Positions 25,074 through 31,429 of a DNA stretch of 31,429 bases are shown here, piece by piece. A model generated the notes under the pieces. It was not told the origin of the DNA. It saw nothing but the letters and a program-made list of their open reading frames with translations, and ran no database searches. Source of the stretch: GCA-2730975 sp964576585. Lineage in GTDB: Bacteria; Verrucomicrobiota; Verrucomicrobiia; Opitutales; Seribacteraceae. Both the position numbers and the translations under genes were made by a program. Numbering within the stretch: position 1 is the first letter of the stretch; every line of letters begins with the position of its first letter. The stretch is taken from contig CAZNWO010000021.1 in the NCBI GenBank assembly GCA_964576585.1, positions 1 through 31,429 of the forward strand, written 5' to 3'.

Positions 25074-25127
25074 AAATTTCACAACCCGTCTTATCTTAAG
25101 AAACTCTAACTCGAAAAGGTACACCTC

Positions 25128-26918
25128 ATGGAATTAGCCGTCATTGTTTCATTTATTCTAGTTATCCTGGGAACGCTTGTTTTCTTCTTTGCCCGTTACA
25201 AGCGTTGCCCATCGGACAAGATCCTTGTTATTTACGGTAAGACCGGAGGCGGAAGGTCGTCTAAGTGTATACATGGTGGCGCCGCTTTCATCGTGCCGCT
25301 GATCCAAGCTTCCGAATGGCTTGACCTTACCCCCATTCCCATCGAGATCAAGTTGGAGGGAGCCCTTTCCAAACAGAACATACGAGTAAATACGCCTTCC
25401 ACATTTACCGTGGGCATATCGACTGAAACAGGAGTCATGGAAAACGCCGCAGAGCGTCTGCTTGGTCAAAATATGAATCAGGTGCGTGAATTGGCCCGCG
25501 ATATCATATTTGGTCAGATGCGTGTGGTGATCGCCACCATGGACATCGAGGCCATCAATGCCGACCGGGATTTGCTCATCGAGAAGATCACCAACGGTGT
25601 AGAGGTTGAGCTGACGAAGGTCGGTCTTCGTCTCATCAACGTCAATATTCAGGATATCACCGACGAGTCCGGCTACATCCAGGCCCTCGGTAAGGAGGCA
25701 GCCGCTCGTGCCATCAATGAGGCCAAGGTAAGCGTGGCCCAGCGTGAACGTGATGGTGAAATCGGCAAGTCTGATGCCGAGCGCGAGCAACGTGTGCAGG
25801 TCTCCGCTGCCCAAGCTACTGCAGTCGAGGGTGAGAACTTGGCGAAGATTAAGGTCGCACAATCCGACGCCTCGCGTCGTGAGCAGGAAGCCGAGGCCGA
25901 ACGACTCGCCGGTGCCGCTGAAAAGGTGAAGGCCGCCCAAGCTCTAGAGGAAGCGTATGCTTCCGAGCAAGCTGCAGAACGTGCTCGTGCAGAACGTGAG
26001 CGAGCATCTCAACATGCGGATATTGTCGTTCCGGCTGAAATTGAGAAGGCCAAGATCGAGACCCTTGCTGAGGCGGATGCCGAGAAGACACGACGTCTGC
26101 GTAAGGGTGAGGCCGATGGTAATTTTGCAATAATGGAAGCGGACGCCAGAGGTACTCTCGCCGCACTGCAAAGCAAGGCGCAAGGCTTTGGCGACATCGT
26201 GCAATCGGCTGGTGGCGCCGACGAGGCAACCATCCTTCTGGTTACCGAACAATTGCCTCAACTCGTGGAAGAGCAGGTCAAGGCGATTGCCAACCTGCAG
26301 ATCGACAAGGTTACTGTTTGGGACTCGGGTAAAGGTGAAGGCGGAAAAAACGACACGGCTAACTTCGTGTCGGGCCTAGTGGGGGCCTTGCCGCCACTTC
26401 ACGAGCTTACCAAGAACGTTGGGATAGAGTTGCCGGAGTTCCTCGGAAAGCTCAGTGACAATCCAAGTGAGGCGGCAAAACTCCTCGAGTCCGCCAAATC
26501 CGGGAAAACCGAATCCAAGCCCTCCGGGTTGCAAACCAAGAAGGTTCGAGATTACGCTGAGTTGCGTGGGCCCTCCCCAAAGAAGTCGTCCCAATCCGGT
26601 AGTCCCCTTGCCCAAGTTCGCTCTTGGCTTACCGACAACGTCGATTTGATTAGCGCCTTTGATGAAAACCGTGACAACAAGATCGACTCAAAGGAACTGG
26701 AGAAAGCCGCCAACCTAGTCATCGAGTGGGGCAAGGCCGCCATTAAGGGCGATTCCGGTTGGTTCTATCTGGACGGAGCAAAGACTGTTGGTCCAGTAAG
26801 TTGGAAGGAAGTCGCGAAAAACCTGACAAATCGTCCCAACTCCTTCCTCACCAAAAAAGGCGCGCGGTTCTGGCTGCCCGGCGAAGTCATTCTACTGGCT
26901 ATTGAAGCCTTGGATTGA
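25128..26918 (+). CDS. Flotillin-family SPFH protein with C-terminal EF-hand and GYF_2-like domain
   Basis: A 596-residue protein. An N-terminal hydrophobic hairpin (about 3-22) precedes the SPFH domain (about 25-200), which includes DKILVIYGKTGGG and a KVGLRLINVNIQDITDE tail. A long charged, Ala/Glu-rich coiled coil with AEAERLA and AEADAEKTRRLRKGEA spans about 200-345, as in flotillins. A conserved C-terminal part (about 350-440) follows. Two modules then appear after a Ser/Lys linker. A canonical EF-hand loop is at 512-523 (D512, N514, D516, K518, I519, D520, E523). A GYF_2-like (DUF4339) region is at about 544-590, with WFYLDGAKTVGPVSWKEVA and a later FWLPGEV. AAGG eight bases before ATG may serve as a weak ribosome site. 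Its 3' end overlaps the sigma-54 activator gene by 27 bp. Confidence 0.9.
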   Translation: MELAVIVSFILVILGTLVFFFARYKRCPSDKILVIYGKTGGGRSSKCIHGGAAFIVPLIQASEWLDLTPIPIEIKLEGALSKQNIRVNTPSTFTVGISTETGVMENAAERLLGQNMNQVRELARDIIFGQMRVVIATMDIEAINADRDLLIEKITNGVEVELTKVGLRLINVNIQDITDESGYIQALGKEAAARAINEAKVSVAQRERDGEIGKSDAEREQRVQVSAAQATAVEGENLAKIKVAQSDASRREQEAEAERLAGAAEKVKAAQALEEAYASEQAAERARAERERASQHADIVVPAEIEKAKIETLAEADAEKTRRLRKGEADGNFAIMEADARGTLAALQSKAQGFGDIVQSAGGADEATILLVTEQLPQLVEEQVKAIANLQIDKVTVWDSGKGEGGKNDTANFVSGLVGALPPLHELTKNVGIELPEFLGKLSDNPSEAAKLLESAKSGKTESKPSGLQTKKVRDYAELRGPSPKKSSQSGSPLAQVRSWLTDNVDLISAFDENRDNKIDSKELEKAANLVIEWGKAAIKGDSGWFYLDGAKTVGPVSWKEVAKNLTNRPNSFLTKKGARFWLPGEVILLAIEALD

Positions 26919-28460
26919 TTCCTTCAGTTTCGCCAATAGGTTTTCGTCCAAGTACTTCTTGACCGTTCTTCTATCGATCTCAAGCCGTCTGGCGACCTCC
27001 TCGTACTTGCCTGTTCTCGAGTAGACCAAGGTGACGTAACGGGACTGGACTTCCTCCATGGTGAGCTTTCCCTTGCCGAGTTCCTCCTGGAGCTGCTCCT
27101 CGCTTGAGCCGGTTCCCCCTAGGTCTTCGGGATGGTATTCTCGATGGATCAAGACGTTTCTTACGCATTGCTGGAGTTCACGAAAGTTTCCCGGCCAAGC
27201 ATAATCCGGACCGAGTCTGCTGTTGATCCACGCACATGTTTCGGAGGTGAGCTCGGGAGCTTCGTCCGGTCCGGCTATTCTTTCTGCGACGAACCCGACT
27301 AGGTTTTCGAGCTCTTTGGAGGAACCATCCAGAGCCTCCGCCAAGGAAGGCGTCTGTATTCGGTTGGCGCAAAGCCGATAATAAAAGTCCTCTCGAAAAC
27401 GACCTTTCTTGATCTCCTCCTTCATCGACTTGTTGGTGGCTGCGATTACCTTGCCTTCGAACCTTGTGGGGCTGACTGCTCCAAGCCTCTGGAATCGTCT
27501 GGTTTGCAGTACTCTTAGCAACTTCACTTGGGCTTCAGGTTTCGTTTCGGTAATTTCGTCGAGAAAGACGGACCCGTAAGCACCGCATGTCTCGAAGAAA
27601 CCTTTTCTGTCCTGAAGGGCTCCTGTAAATGCGCCCTTGGAATGGCCGAACAGTTCGGATTCCAGAAGAGTTTCAGACAGGGCAGAAAGGTTTATAGGGT
27701 GGAACGCTCCAAGAAAGTCGGTTGCAAACCTGCCCGTCTTTTCGTCGAAAGGTATGAAGCGAGAAAGCCCAATCGCCCTTGCAACGAGTTCTTTCCCCGT
27801 GCCCGAGGGACCGCTTATCAAGGTTGTGACATCGGCCATTCTGCCGTAAAGAGACCGTTGGTAGCGAAGCATATCGTGCGTAAAGATGGATTCCCACACG
27901 CGAGCCCTTAGGTTTTCCATCGACGGAGAATTCCCAACAATGGCTCCAAAAATATTGTAAAAGGCTCTTCTTACCTGAAAAAAGACTGCAAAGAGGTGAG
28001 CGGGTGTAAAGCCTGTGGGAGAAAGGTTTTCCTCCTTTGGGAAAAACCACTCGAAGCGCATCTTGAAAGACCTGAAGTTTTTGGAGTAGTCCTGCTGGTC
28101 CGTTTCTCGTTCAAGGGCGAGATCGATTTTATCAATGAATGAATCGCGGACTTCGTCAAACAGTGTCAGAAATACCAAATCTCTATACAAATTGAATTCC
28201 CTTGCGGGCAGTTTCCCTTTCTTTCTTTTTGGGAGGATTGATGACCTTGCTTTTTCCGCAAGCTGTCCTGCGATTCCAAGTTTCGCCAAGTTTGGACTAA
28301 ATGTCCGCCTTTCGTACTCTCCGGGTTTACTGACTCTTGGAGTCTCGTAGTCTTTCCCCAGGATTTCTTTCTCAAGTTGCTTTCTTTTTGCTGAGAATGG
28401 ATTGCAGCCCAGAAGAGCGGCAAGTTTCTCGGCTACCTCACGTTCTGGATCTTTAAGCAT
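26892..28460 (-). CDS. Sigma-54-dependent transcriptional activator (AAA+ enhancer-binding protein)
   Basis: A 522-residue protein. ATG 28460 is chosen (AGGAA eight bases upstream); a TTG just before it could extend it by one residue. Residues 1-190 match no sensor domain I know: no receiver, GAF or PAS pattern is visible, and the region is basic and helical. The AAA+ domain follows, with Walker A GPSGTGKE (about 217-224), the sigma-54 contact loop GAFTGA (about 276-281), Walker B VFLDEI (about 298-303), and RFREDFYYRL then WPGNFREL. A Fis-type helix-turn-helix sits near the C-terminus (TGKYEEVARRLEIDRRTVKKY, here cut as TGKYEEVARRLEI and DRRTVKKYL). GAFTGA means it should activate sigma-54 promoters. 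The gene is divergent from the acyltransferase gene, and its 3' end overlaps the flotillin gene. Confidence 0.93.
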   Translation of the reverse strand: MLKDPEREVAEKLAALLGCNPFSAKRKQLEKEILGKDYETPRVSKPGEYERRTFSPNLAKLGIAGQLAEKARSSILPKRKKGKLPAREFNLYRDLVFLTLFDEVRDSFIDKIDLALERETDQQDYSKNFRSFKMRFEWFFPKEENLSPTGFTPAHLFAVFFQVRRAFYNIFGAIVGNSPSMENLRARVWESIFTHDMLRYQRSLYGRMADVTTLISGPSGTGKELVARAIGLSRFIPFDEKTGRFATDFLGAFHPINLSALSETLLESELFGHSKGAFTGALQDRKGFFETCGAYGSVFLDEITETKPEAQVKLLRVLQTRRFQRLGAVSPTRFEGKVIAATNKSMKEEIKKGRFREDFYYRLCANRIQTPSLAEALDGSSKELENLVGFVAERIAGPDEAPELTSETCAWINSRLGPDYAWPGNFRELQQCVRNVLIHREYHPEDLGGTGSSEEQLQEELGKGKLTMEEVQSRYVTLVYSRTGKYEEVARRLEIDRRTVKKYLDENLLAKLKESIQGFNSQ

Positions 28461-28491
28461 CAAATGCGTTCCTCTTATTTAACTCTGTTTA

Positions 28492-28524
28492 AATGGGGCA
28501 AAACATTATCAATGGGGTCATTAT
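28492..28524. promoter_or_regulatory. Direct repeats, candidate activator-binding sites (UAS)
   Basis: AATGGGG occurs at 28492-28498 and 28511-28517, and CATTAT follows at 28504-28509 and 28519-28524. The two half-units keep the order AATGGGG then CATTAT, with spacers of 5 and 1 bases. They lie about 130-150 bp upstream of the -24/-12 element, which is a usual distance for enhancer-binding protein sites. Binding by the divergent activator is an inference. Confidence 0.3.
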
Positions 28525-28647
28525 GCATGCATTTTTTTACCATAGCCATGCTTAAAACGTCTGATTTATAAAAATCTAATTTTTGAATTTCAAGAATTAG
28601 TTTACTTTAATGCCTTCACTGCAACGGTTTGAGGAAAGTTTATTCTT

Positions 28648-28663
28648 TGGCGCCAAAATGGCA
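28648..28663 (+). promoter_or_regulatory. Candidate sigma-54 (-24/-12) promoter for the acyltransferase operon
   Basis: The sequence TGGCGC, five bases (CAAAA), then TGGCA matches the sigma-54 consensus TGGCAC-N5-TTGCA with only two changes. The invariant GG and GC are present at the exact spacing. Transcription would begin about 12 bases after the GC, near 28674, giving a leader of roughly 135 bases to the ATG at 28811. It faces the acyltransferase and lies next to a gene for a GAFTGA-containing activator. Confidence 0.6.
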
Positions 28664-28810
28664 TTATTGAGAATATGTCATTTGAAAAAGATTCTAGCTT
28701 TAGTGGATTAATCTTTGACGCGTTTGTTACGCAAGTGATGCGCATCAGTCATTTAGTTGCCCTCGAATTCTCGGCAACAGTCTCCGGTGGACGGGTTCAT
28801 GGAGGGCGAA

Positions 28811-30631
28811 ATGAGGGCTGAAAGTAATTCGAAACCACTTTCCGTAAAGGCATTCGAAGGTCGTGCCGTATCTGGAAAAATCTTAAACTTGTTTGGCAAA
28901 CGATTGGAAAGCTTTCTTTGCCTCGAGGAATTGAATGAGATTTACGATTCATCACTTAGTGACTTTTCGAGGTCGGATTGCAATTCCAGCTTGTTCGAAA
29001 ACATCTTAAGCAACTTGGGTGTCGAACTTGAGGTAGATGATGAGGGCATCGACAGGATACCGGCCGAAGGACCTTTGGTCGTGGTAGCCAATCATCCTTT
29101 TGGCGGTCTTGATGGTTTGGCGTTGGGTTGCTTACTGTCTAAAAGAAGGCCTGAATTCCGAATCTTGGTCAACTCGATCATCTCTTGCTTCGAGGCGTTT
29201 CGCCCATGGTTTCTTGAGGTAGACGTTCTCGACGAGGAAAGTGCTTCCTCAAAGAATGTGCGCTCCTTGCTTCAAGCACTAAGATGGATCAAGGACGGCG
29301 GTTGTCTGGCAGTCTTTCCTGCGGGTGAAGTTGCAAGCTGGAACTGGAGGTCGATGCGAGTCCAAGATCCTCAATGGAACTCACACGCGGCAGCCTTGGC
29401 TCTTCGGACCGGAGCAGTTACTCTTCCGGTAGGTTTTGAAGGGGCCAACGGGCCGCTCTTTCAAGGAGCAGGACTTATTCATCCTAGACTACGTACCTTG
29501 ATGCTCGGCAGGGAATTGTGGAACAAGCGGGAACGGACCATTCGGGCACATGTCGGTGAACCCATTACTGCGTCAAAATTAAGCGTTTTTCCTAGCGTCG
29601 AGGCCTCTACAAGGTTCCTTCGAGTTAGTGTAGATCTTCTCCGAAATTCCAACAAAAACTCTTTGGAAATGCCTTCTGCCGACAACAGGAACTTGCAGCC
29701 GCTGGAGCAGCCAATGGATCCGTCAATTCTTGCAAGGGAGATAAATCTTCTCCCTGAGAATGCAATTTTGAACAAAAAAGGCAATTTCTCGGTGTTCTGT
29801 ATCCAATCCCGCGATGCCCCAACCGTAATGCAGGAAATCGGGAGACTCAGAGAATTGACTTTCAGGTCCGTTGGGGAAGGCACGGGGCATGCTGCCGACC
29901 TTGACGACTATGATGACCATTACCACCAGATTTTTATTTGGGACGAGAAAGCTCGGGCCATTGCGGGTGGATATCGTGTTGGAGTGGTGCCTGAAATTCT
30001 TCCACAAATGGGAAAGAAGGGAATGTATGCAGCTTCCCAATTTGCCATTCGGCCTAGTTTTTATAAGGCGATTGGTCCTGCGGCTGAGCTTGGTCGTTCT
30101 TTCATCCCACCTGAATATCAGGTTAAGTTTTCGCTACTTGGCCTCCTGTGGCGCGGTATTGGAGAATTTCTCAACCGTAGGCCTAGCCTTCGCGTTTTGT
30201 ACGGCCCCGTCAGCATTTCGGCGGACTATTCTCAAATTTCCAGAAACTTGATGGTTCGTTATCTGCGAAGGAACGAATGGTCGCCCGGAATGTTACTTCG
30301 GGCTCGGCCGAAACATAGGTTTCGCGGTTCTCACCTTTCTCCTGCTCTCAAGAAATGGGTTCGAGAGGAAGGTCGCCGAATCGATGAGGTTTCAGCACTT
30401 GTATCTTGTCTTGAGCCCGATGGAAAAGGTGTTCCCGTTCTGGTTAAACATTACTTGAAGCTGAATGGGTCGTTCGTGAGCTTTGGAGTGGATCCGCATT
30501 TTTCGGATGCCTTGGACGGCTTGATCGTCGTGGACATCCACAATATGTCAGATGCGCAGCTAAAGCGCTATTTTGGACAAGACGGATTTGCTCGTATCCG
30601 CACAGCCCGCATAGCCATCGATAACACATAA
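28811..30631 (+). CDS. Bifunctional acyltransferase, OlsF-like (possible ornithine-lipid synthase)
   Basis: A 606-residue protein. The start at 28811 is chosen because GGAGG lies five bases upstream, one of the few strong Shine-Dalgarno sites here; frames from TTG 28757 or ATG 28799 are longer alternatives. Residues about 65-280 are a PlsC-type acyltransferase with the HX4D motif NHPFGGLD (His95, Asp100) and FPAGEV (about 169-174). Residues about 315-520 are a GNAT-like domain similar to OlsB and hemolysin-type acyltransferases, with LRELTFRSVGEGTG, DHYHQIFIWDEKARAIAGGYRVG and ELGRSFI. This two-domain arrangement is that of OlsF, which makes ornithine lipids by adding a 3-hydroxyacyl and a second acyl chain to ornithine. 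The amino acid used cannot be read. The downstream lipoprotein gene begins 16 bases after its stop. Confidence 0.8.
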   Translation: MRAESNSKPLSVKAFEGRAVSGKILNLFGKRLESFLCLEELNEIYDSSLSDFSRSDCNSSLFENILSNLGVELEVDDEGIDRIPAEGPLVVVANHPFGGLDGLALGCLLSKRRPEFRILVNSIISCFEAFRPWFLEVDVLDEESASSKNVRSLLQALRWIKDGGCLAVFPAGEVASWNWRSMRVQDPQWNSHAAALALRTGAVTLPVGFEGANGPLFQGAGLIHPRLRTLMLGRELWNKRERTIRAHVGEPITASKLSVFPSVEASTRFLRVSVDLLRNSNKNSLEMPSADNRNLQPLEQPMDPSILAREINLLPENAILNKKGNFSVFCIQSRDAPTVMQEIGRLRELTFRSVGEGTGHAADLDDYDDHYHQIFIWDEKARAIAGGYRVGVVPEILPQMGKKGMYAASQFAIRPSFYKAIGPAAELGRSFIPPEYQVKFSLLGLLWRGIGEFLNRRPSLRVLYGPVSISADYSQISRNLMVRYLRRNEWSPGMLLRARPKHRFRGSHLSPALKKWVREEGRRIDEVSALVSCLEPDGKGVPVLVKHYLKLNGSFVSFGVDPHFSDALDGLIVVDIHNMSDAQLKRYFGQDGFARIRTARIAIDNT

Positions 30632-30647
30632 CATATAGGATAAAGAC

Positions 30648-31418
30648 ATGAGAAAAAACGATTCATTGCTTCTAATTACGCTATTCGCGACCTGCATCCT
30701 CTTTCTGTGCGGGTGCCAAACCCGGTCCATTTCAAATGTTGGAAGAGGTTCAGGCTATTATTCGAGAGGTGATTTTAAGGGTGAGCTGAGCGAGCTTTCG
30801 GTCTTGGGCGTCAAGCCTTCTGAGCAGGTTGAAAACACGGCAATCGTGGCTGCTTTGGCCGAACGCAAGAAAAGCGAGGTGGTTCTTGAACGTGGAGATG
30901 CAATCGCCGTCATTCAATCAGGAGCCCGCTTCCCCGATGATGATATGCTCGCCAACCTCGACCCGCTCGCTAAACTTATTCCCCTTTCCGGAGTGCCGCC
31001 GAGACCCTCTGGGCGTTATCGTCCTTGGGATGCAGAACAGAAAGATTCAGAACCTGTCCGTCTGGACAAGTCTCTTAGGCTGGCCGCAGCAAAAGGGGGA
31101 GCCAATAAACTTCTTGTCTATTGGGGTATTCTGGAATCTGCAGCTGAACCAGAGCAAGCCGCCAAGCAGCTTTCATGGATTCCCATTGTCGGACGAGTGG
31201 TTCCCGACGAGACCCAACACGTTCAAATTCGGATAAAAGCCGCCCTCATCGACGTCGCAACTGGGAATTGGATCATGCTTCGCTCCGAGCCTCTTCAGGA
31301 CAAAAGAATGAGTTCCCGGCTTACTCGGGAAAGCTCTGATCTTAGGCAGATTCTTGCACTCAAGGAAAAAGCCTACCGAAATTTCGCAGGTAATCTCAAA
31401 CAACGCTACGAACTCTGA
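30648..31418 (+). CDS. Lipoprotein of unknown family, last gene of the sigma-54 operon
   Basis: A 256-residue protein preceded by AGGATAAAGAC before its ATG. The signal MRKNDSLLLITLFATCILFL leads to a lipobox LCGC with Cys23. The body is soluble and charged, with SELSVLGVKPSEQVENT, ERGDAIAVIQSGARFPDD, AAAKGGANKLLVYWGILES and LSWIPIVGRVVPDETQHVQIRIKAALIDVATGNW. The pattern resembles the beta-strand and helix alternation of small outer-membrane lipoproteins that sense or transport, but I know no family. It ends 11 bases before the window edge. The close spacing (16 bases) suggests cotranscription with the acyltransferase, so it may act in lipid handling. Confidence 0.75.
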   Translation: MRKNDSLLLITLFATCILFLCGCQTRSISNVGRGSGYYSRGDFKGELSELSVLGVKPSEQVENTAIVAALAERKKSEVVLERGDAIAVIQSGARFPDDDMLANLDPLAKLIPLSGVPPRPSGRYRPWDAEQKDSEPVRLDKSLRLAAAKGGANKLLVYWGILESAAEPEQAAKQLSWIPIVGRVVPDETQHVQIRIKAALIDVATGNWIMLRSEPLQDKRMSSRLTRESSDLRQILALKEKAYRNFAGNLKQRYEL

Positions 31419-31429
31419 GTAGTGATTGG

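Larger units (their letters stand above)
28461..28810. other. 350-bp AT-rich divergent intergenic control region
   Basis: No convincing gene lies in this 350-base stretch between the sigma-54 activator start and the acyltransferase start. It is clearly more AT-rich than its neighbours. It contains two AATGGGG...CATTAT direct repeats, a palindromic ATGCATGCAT at 28522-28531, a GCATG/CATGC pair (28525-28529 and 28547-28551), and a -24/-12 promoter element near 28648. It reads as a two-way control region. Confidence 0.7.

Noticed and set aside
24350..25124. Frames of about 240 codons on both strands over the NfeD-like gene
   Set aside because: The NfeD-like frame has TM segments and a matching C-terminal domain; the other products lack structure and are rich in Arg, Ser and His.
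1..31429. Mobile element, prophage, CRISPR array or defence island
   Set aside because: No transposase, integrase, phage structural gene, spaced repeats or tRNA-end attachment site was seen. The lone methyltransferase has no adjacent nuclease, so a full restriction system is not supported.

Overview
The window suggests a bacterium of the Planctomycetota-Verrucomicrobiota (PVC) superphylum, more likely Verrucomicrobiota. The evidence is a set of families typical of that group: a DUF1501 protein with a Tat-like leader, a DUF1080 protein, a PVC-type dehydrogenase with HEAT repeats and a CxxCH haem domain, a DUF6807/PmoA-like protein, a ceramidase-like protein, and several Tat-targeted TIM-barrel enzymes. 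Shine-Dalgarno sequences are scarce and several starts are GTG or TTG, which also fits. The phylum call is inference. I saw no rRNA, tRNA, CRISPR array, transposase or phage gene.

Bases 1-6824 hold a tight five-gene minus-strand operon. In transcription order it encodes a Tat-exported amidohydrolase, an ABC ATPase, its 12-TM permease, a PHP-type (CehA/McbA-like) metallohydrolase and an alpha/beta hydrolase cut by the left edge. Divergent from it, 6907-12143 encodes a ceramidase-like protein and a 1291-residue fusion of beta-propeller dehydrogenase, HEAT repeats, c-type haem domain and a C-terminal esterase. A second esterase (12154-13326, minus) converges on it.

Bases 13461-22020 are a mosaic of mostly single genes: DUF1080, a 54-residue membrane protein, a TIGR01777 epimerase, DUF1501, an unrecognised 298-residue protein, DUF6807, VanZ-like, a fibronectin type III lipoprotein and a hydroxypyruvate-isomerase-like TIM barrel. 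Many are exported and look like sugar or glycan metabolism, as in other PVC carbohydrate-degrading gene sets.

Bases 22080-31418 differ in character. An M.HhaI-like cytosine methyltransferase is followed by four envelope genes on the plus strand: a one-TM protein with a C2-like domain, a PqiA-like protein, an NfeD-like protein, and a flotillin whose C-terminus carries an EF-hand loop and a GYF_2-like domain. A sigma-54 activator gene (minus) overlaps the flotillin 3' end by 27 bp. Its upstream region has a good match to a -24/-12 sigma-54 promoter facing a two-domain acyltransferase (OlsF-like, possible ornithine-lipid synthase) and a lipoprotein. The most interesting hypothesis here is a membrane-lipid homeostasis module: sigma-54 control of an aminolipid synthase beside a lipid-raft operon that has two possible calcium-sensing domains.
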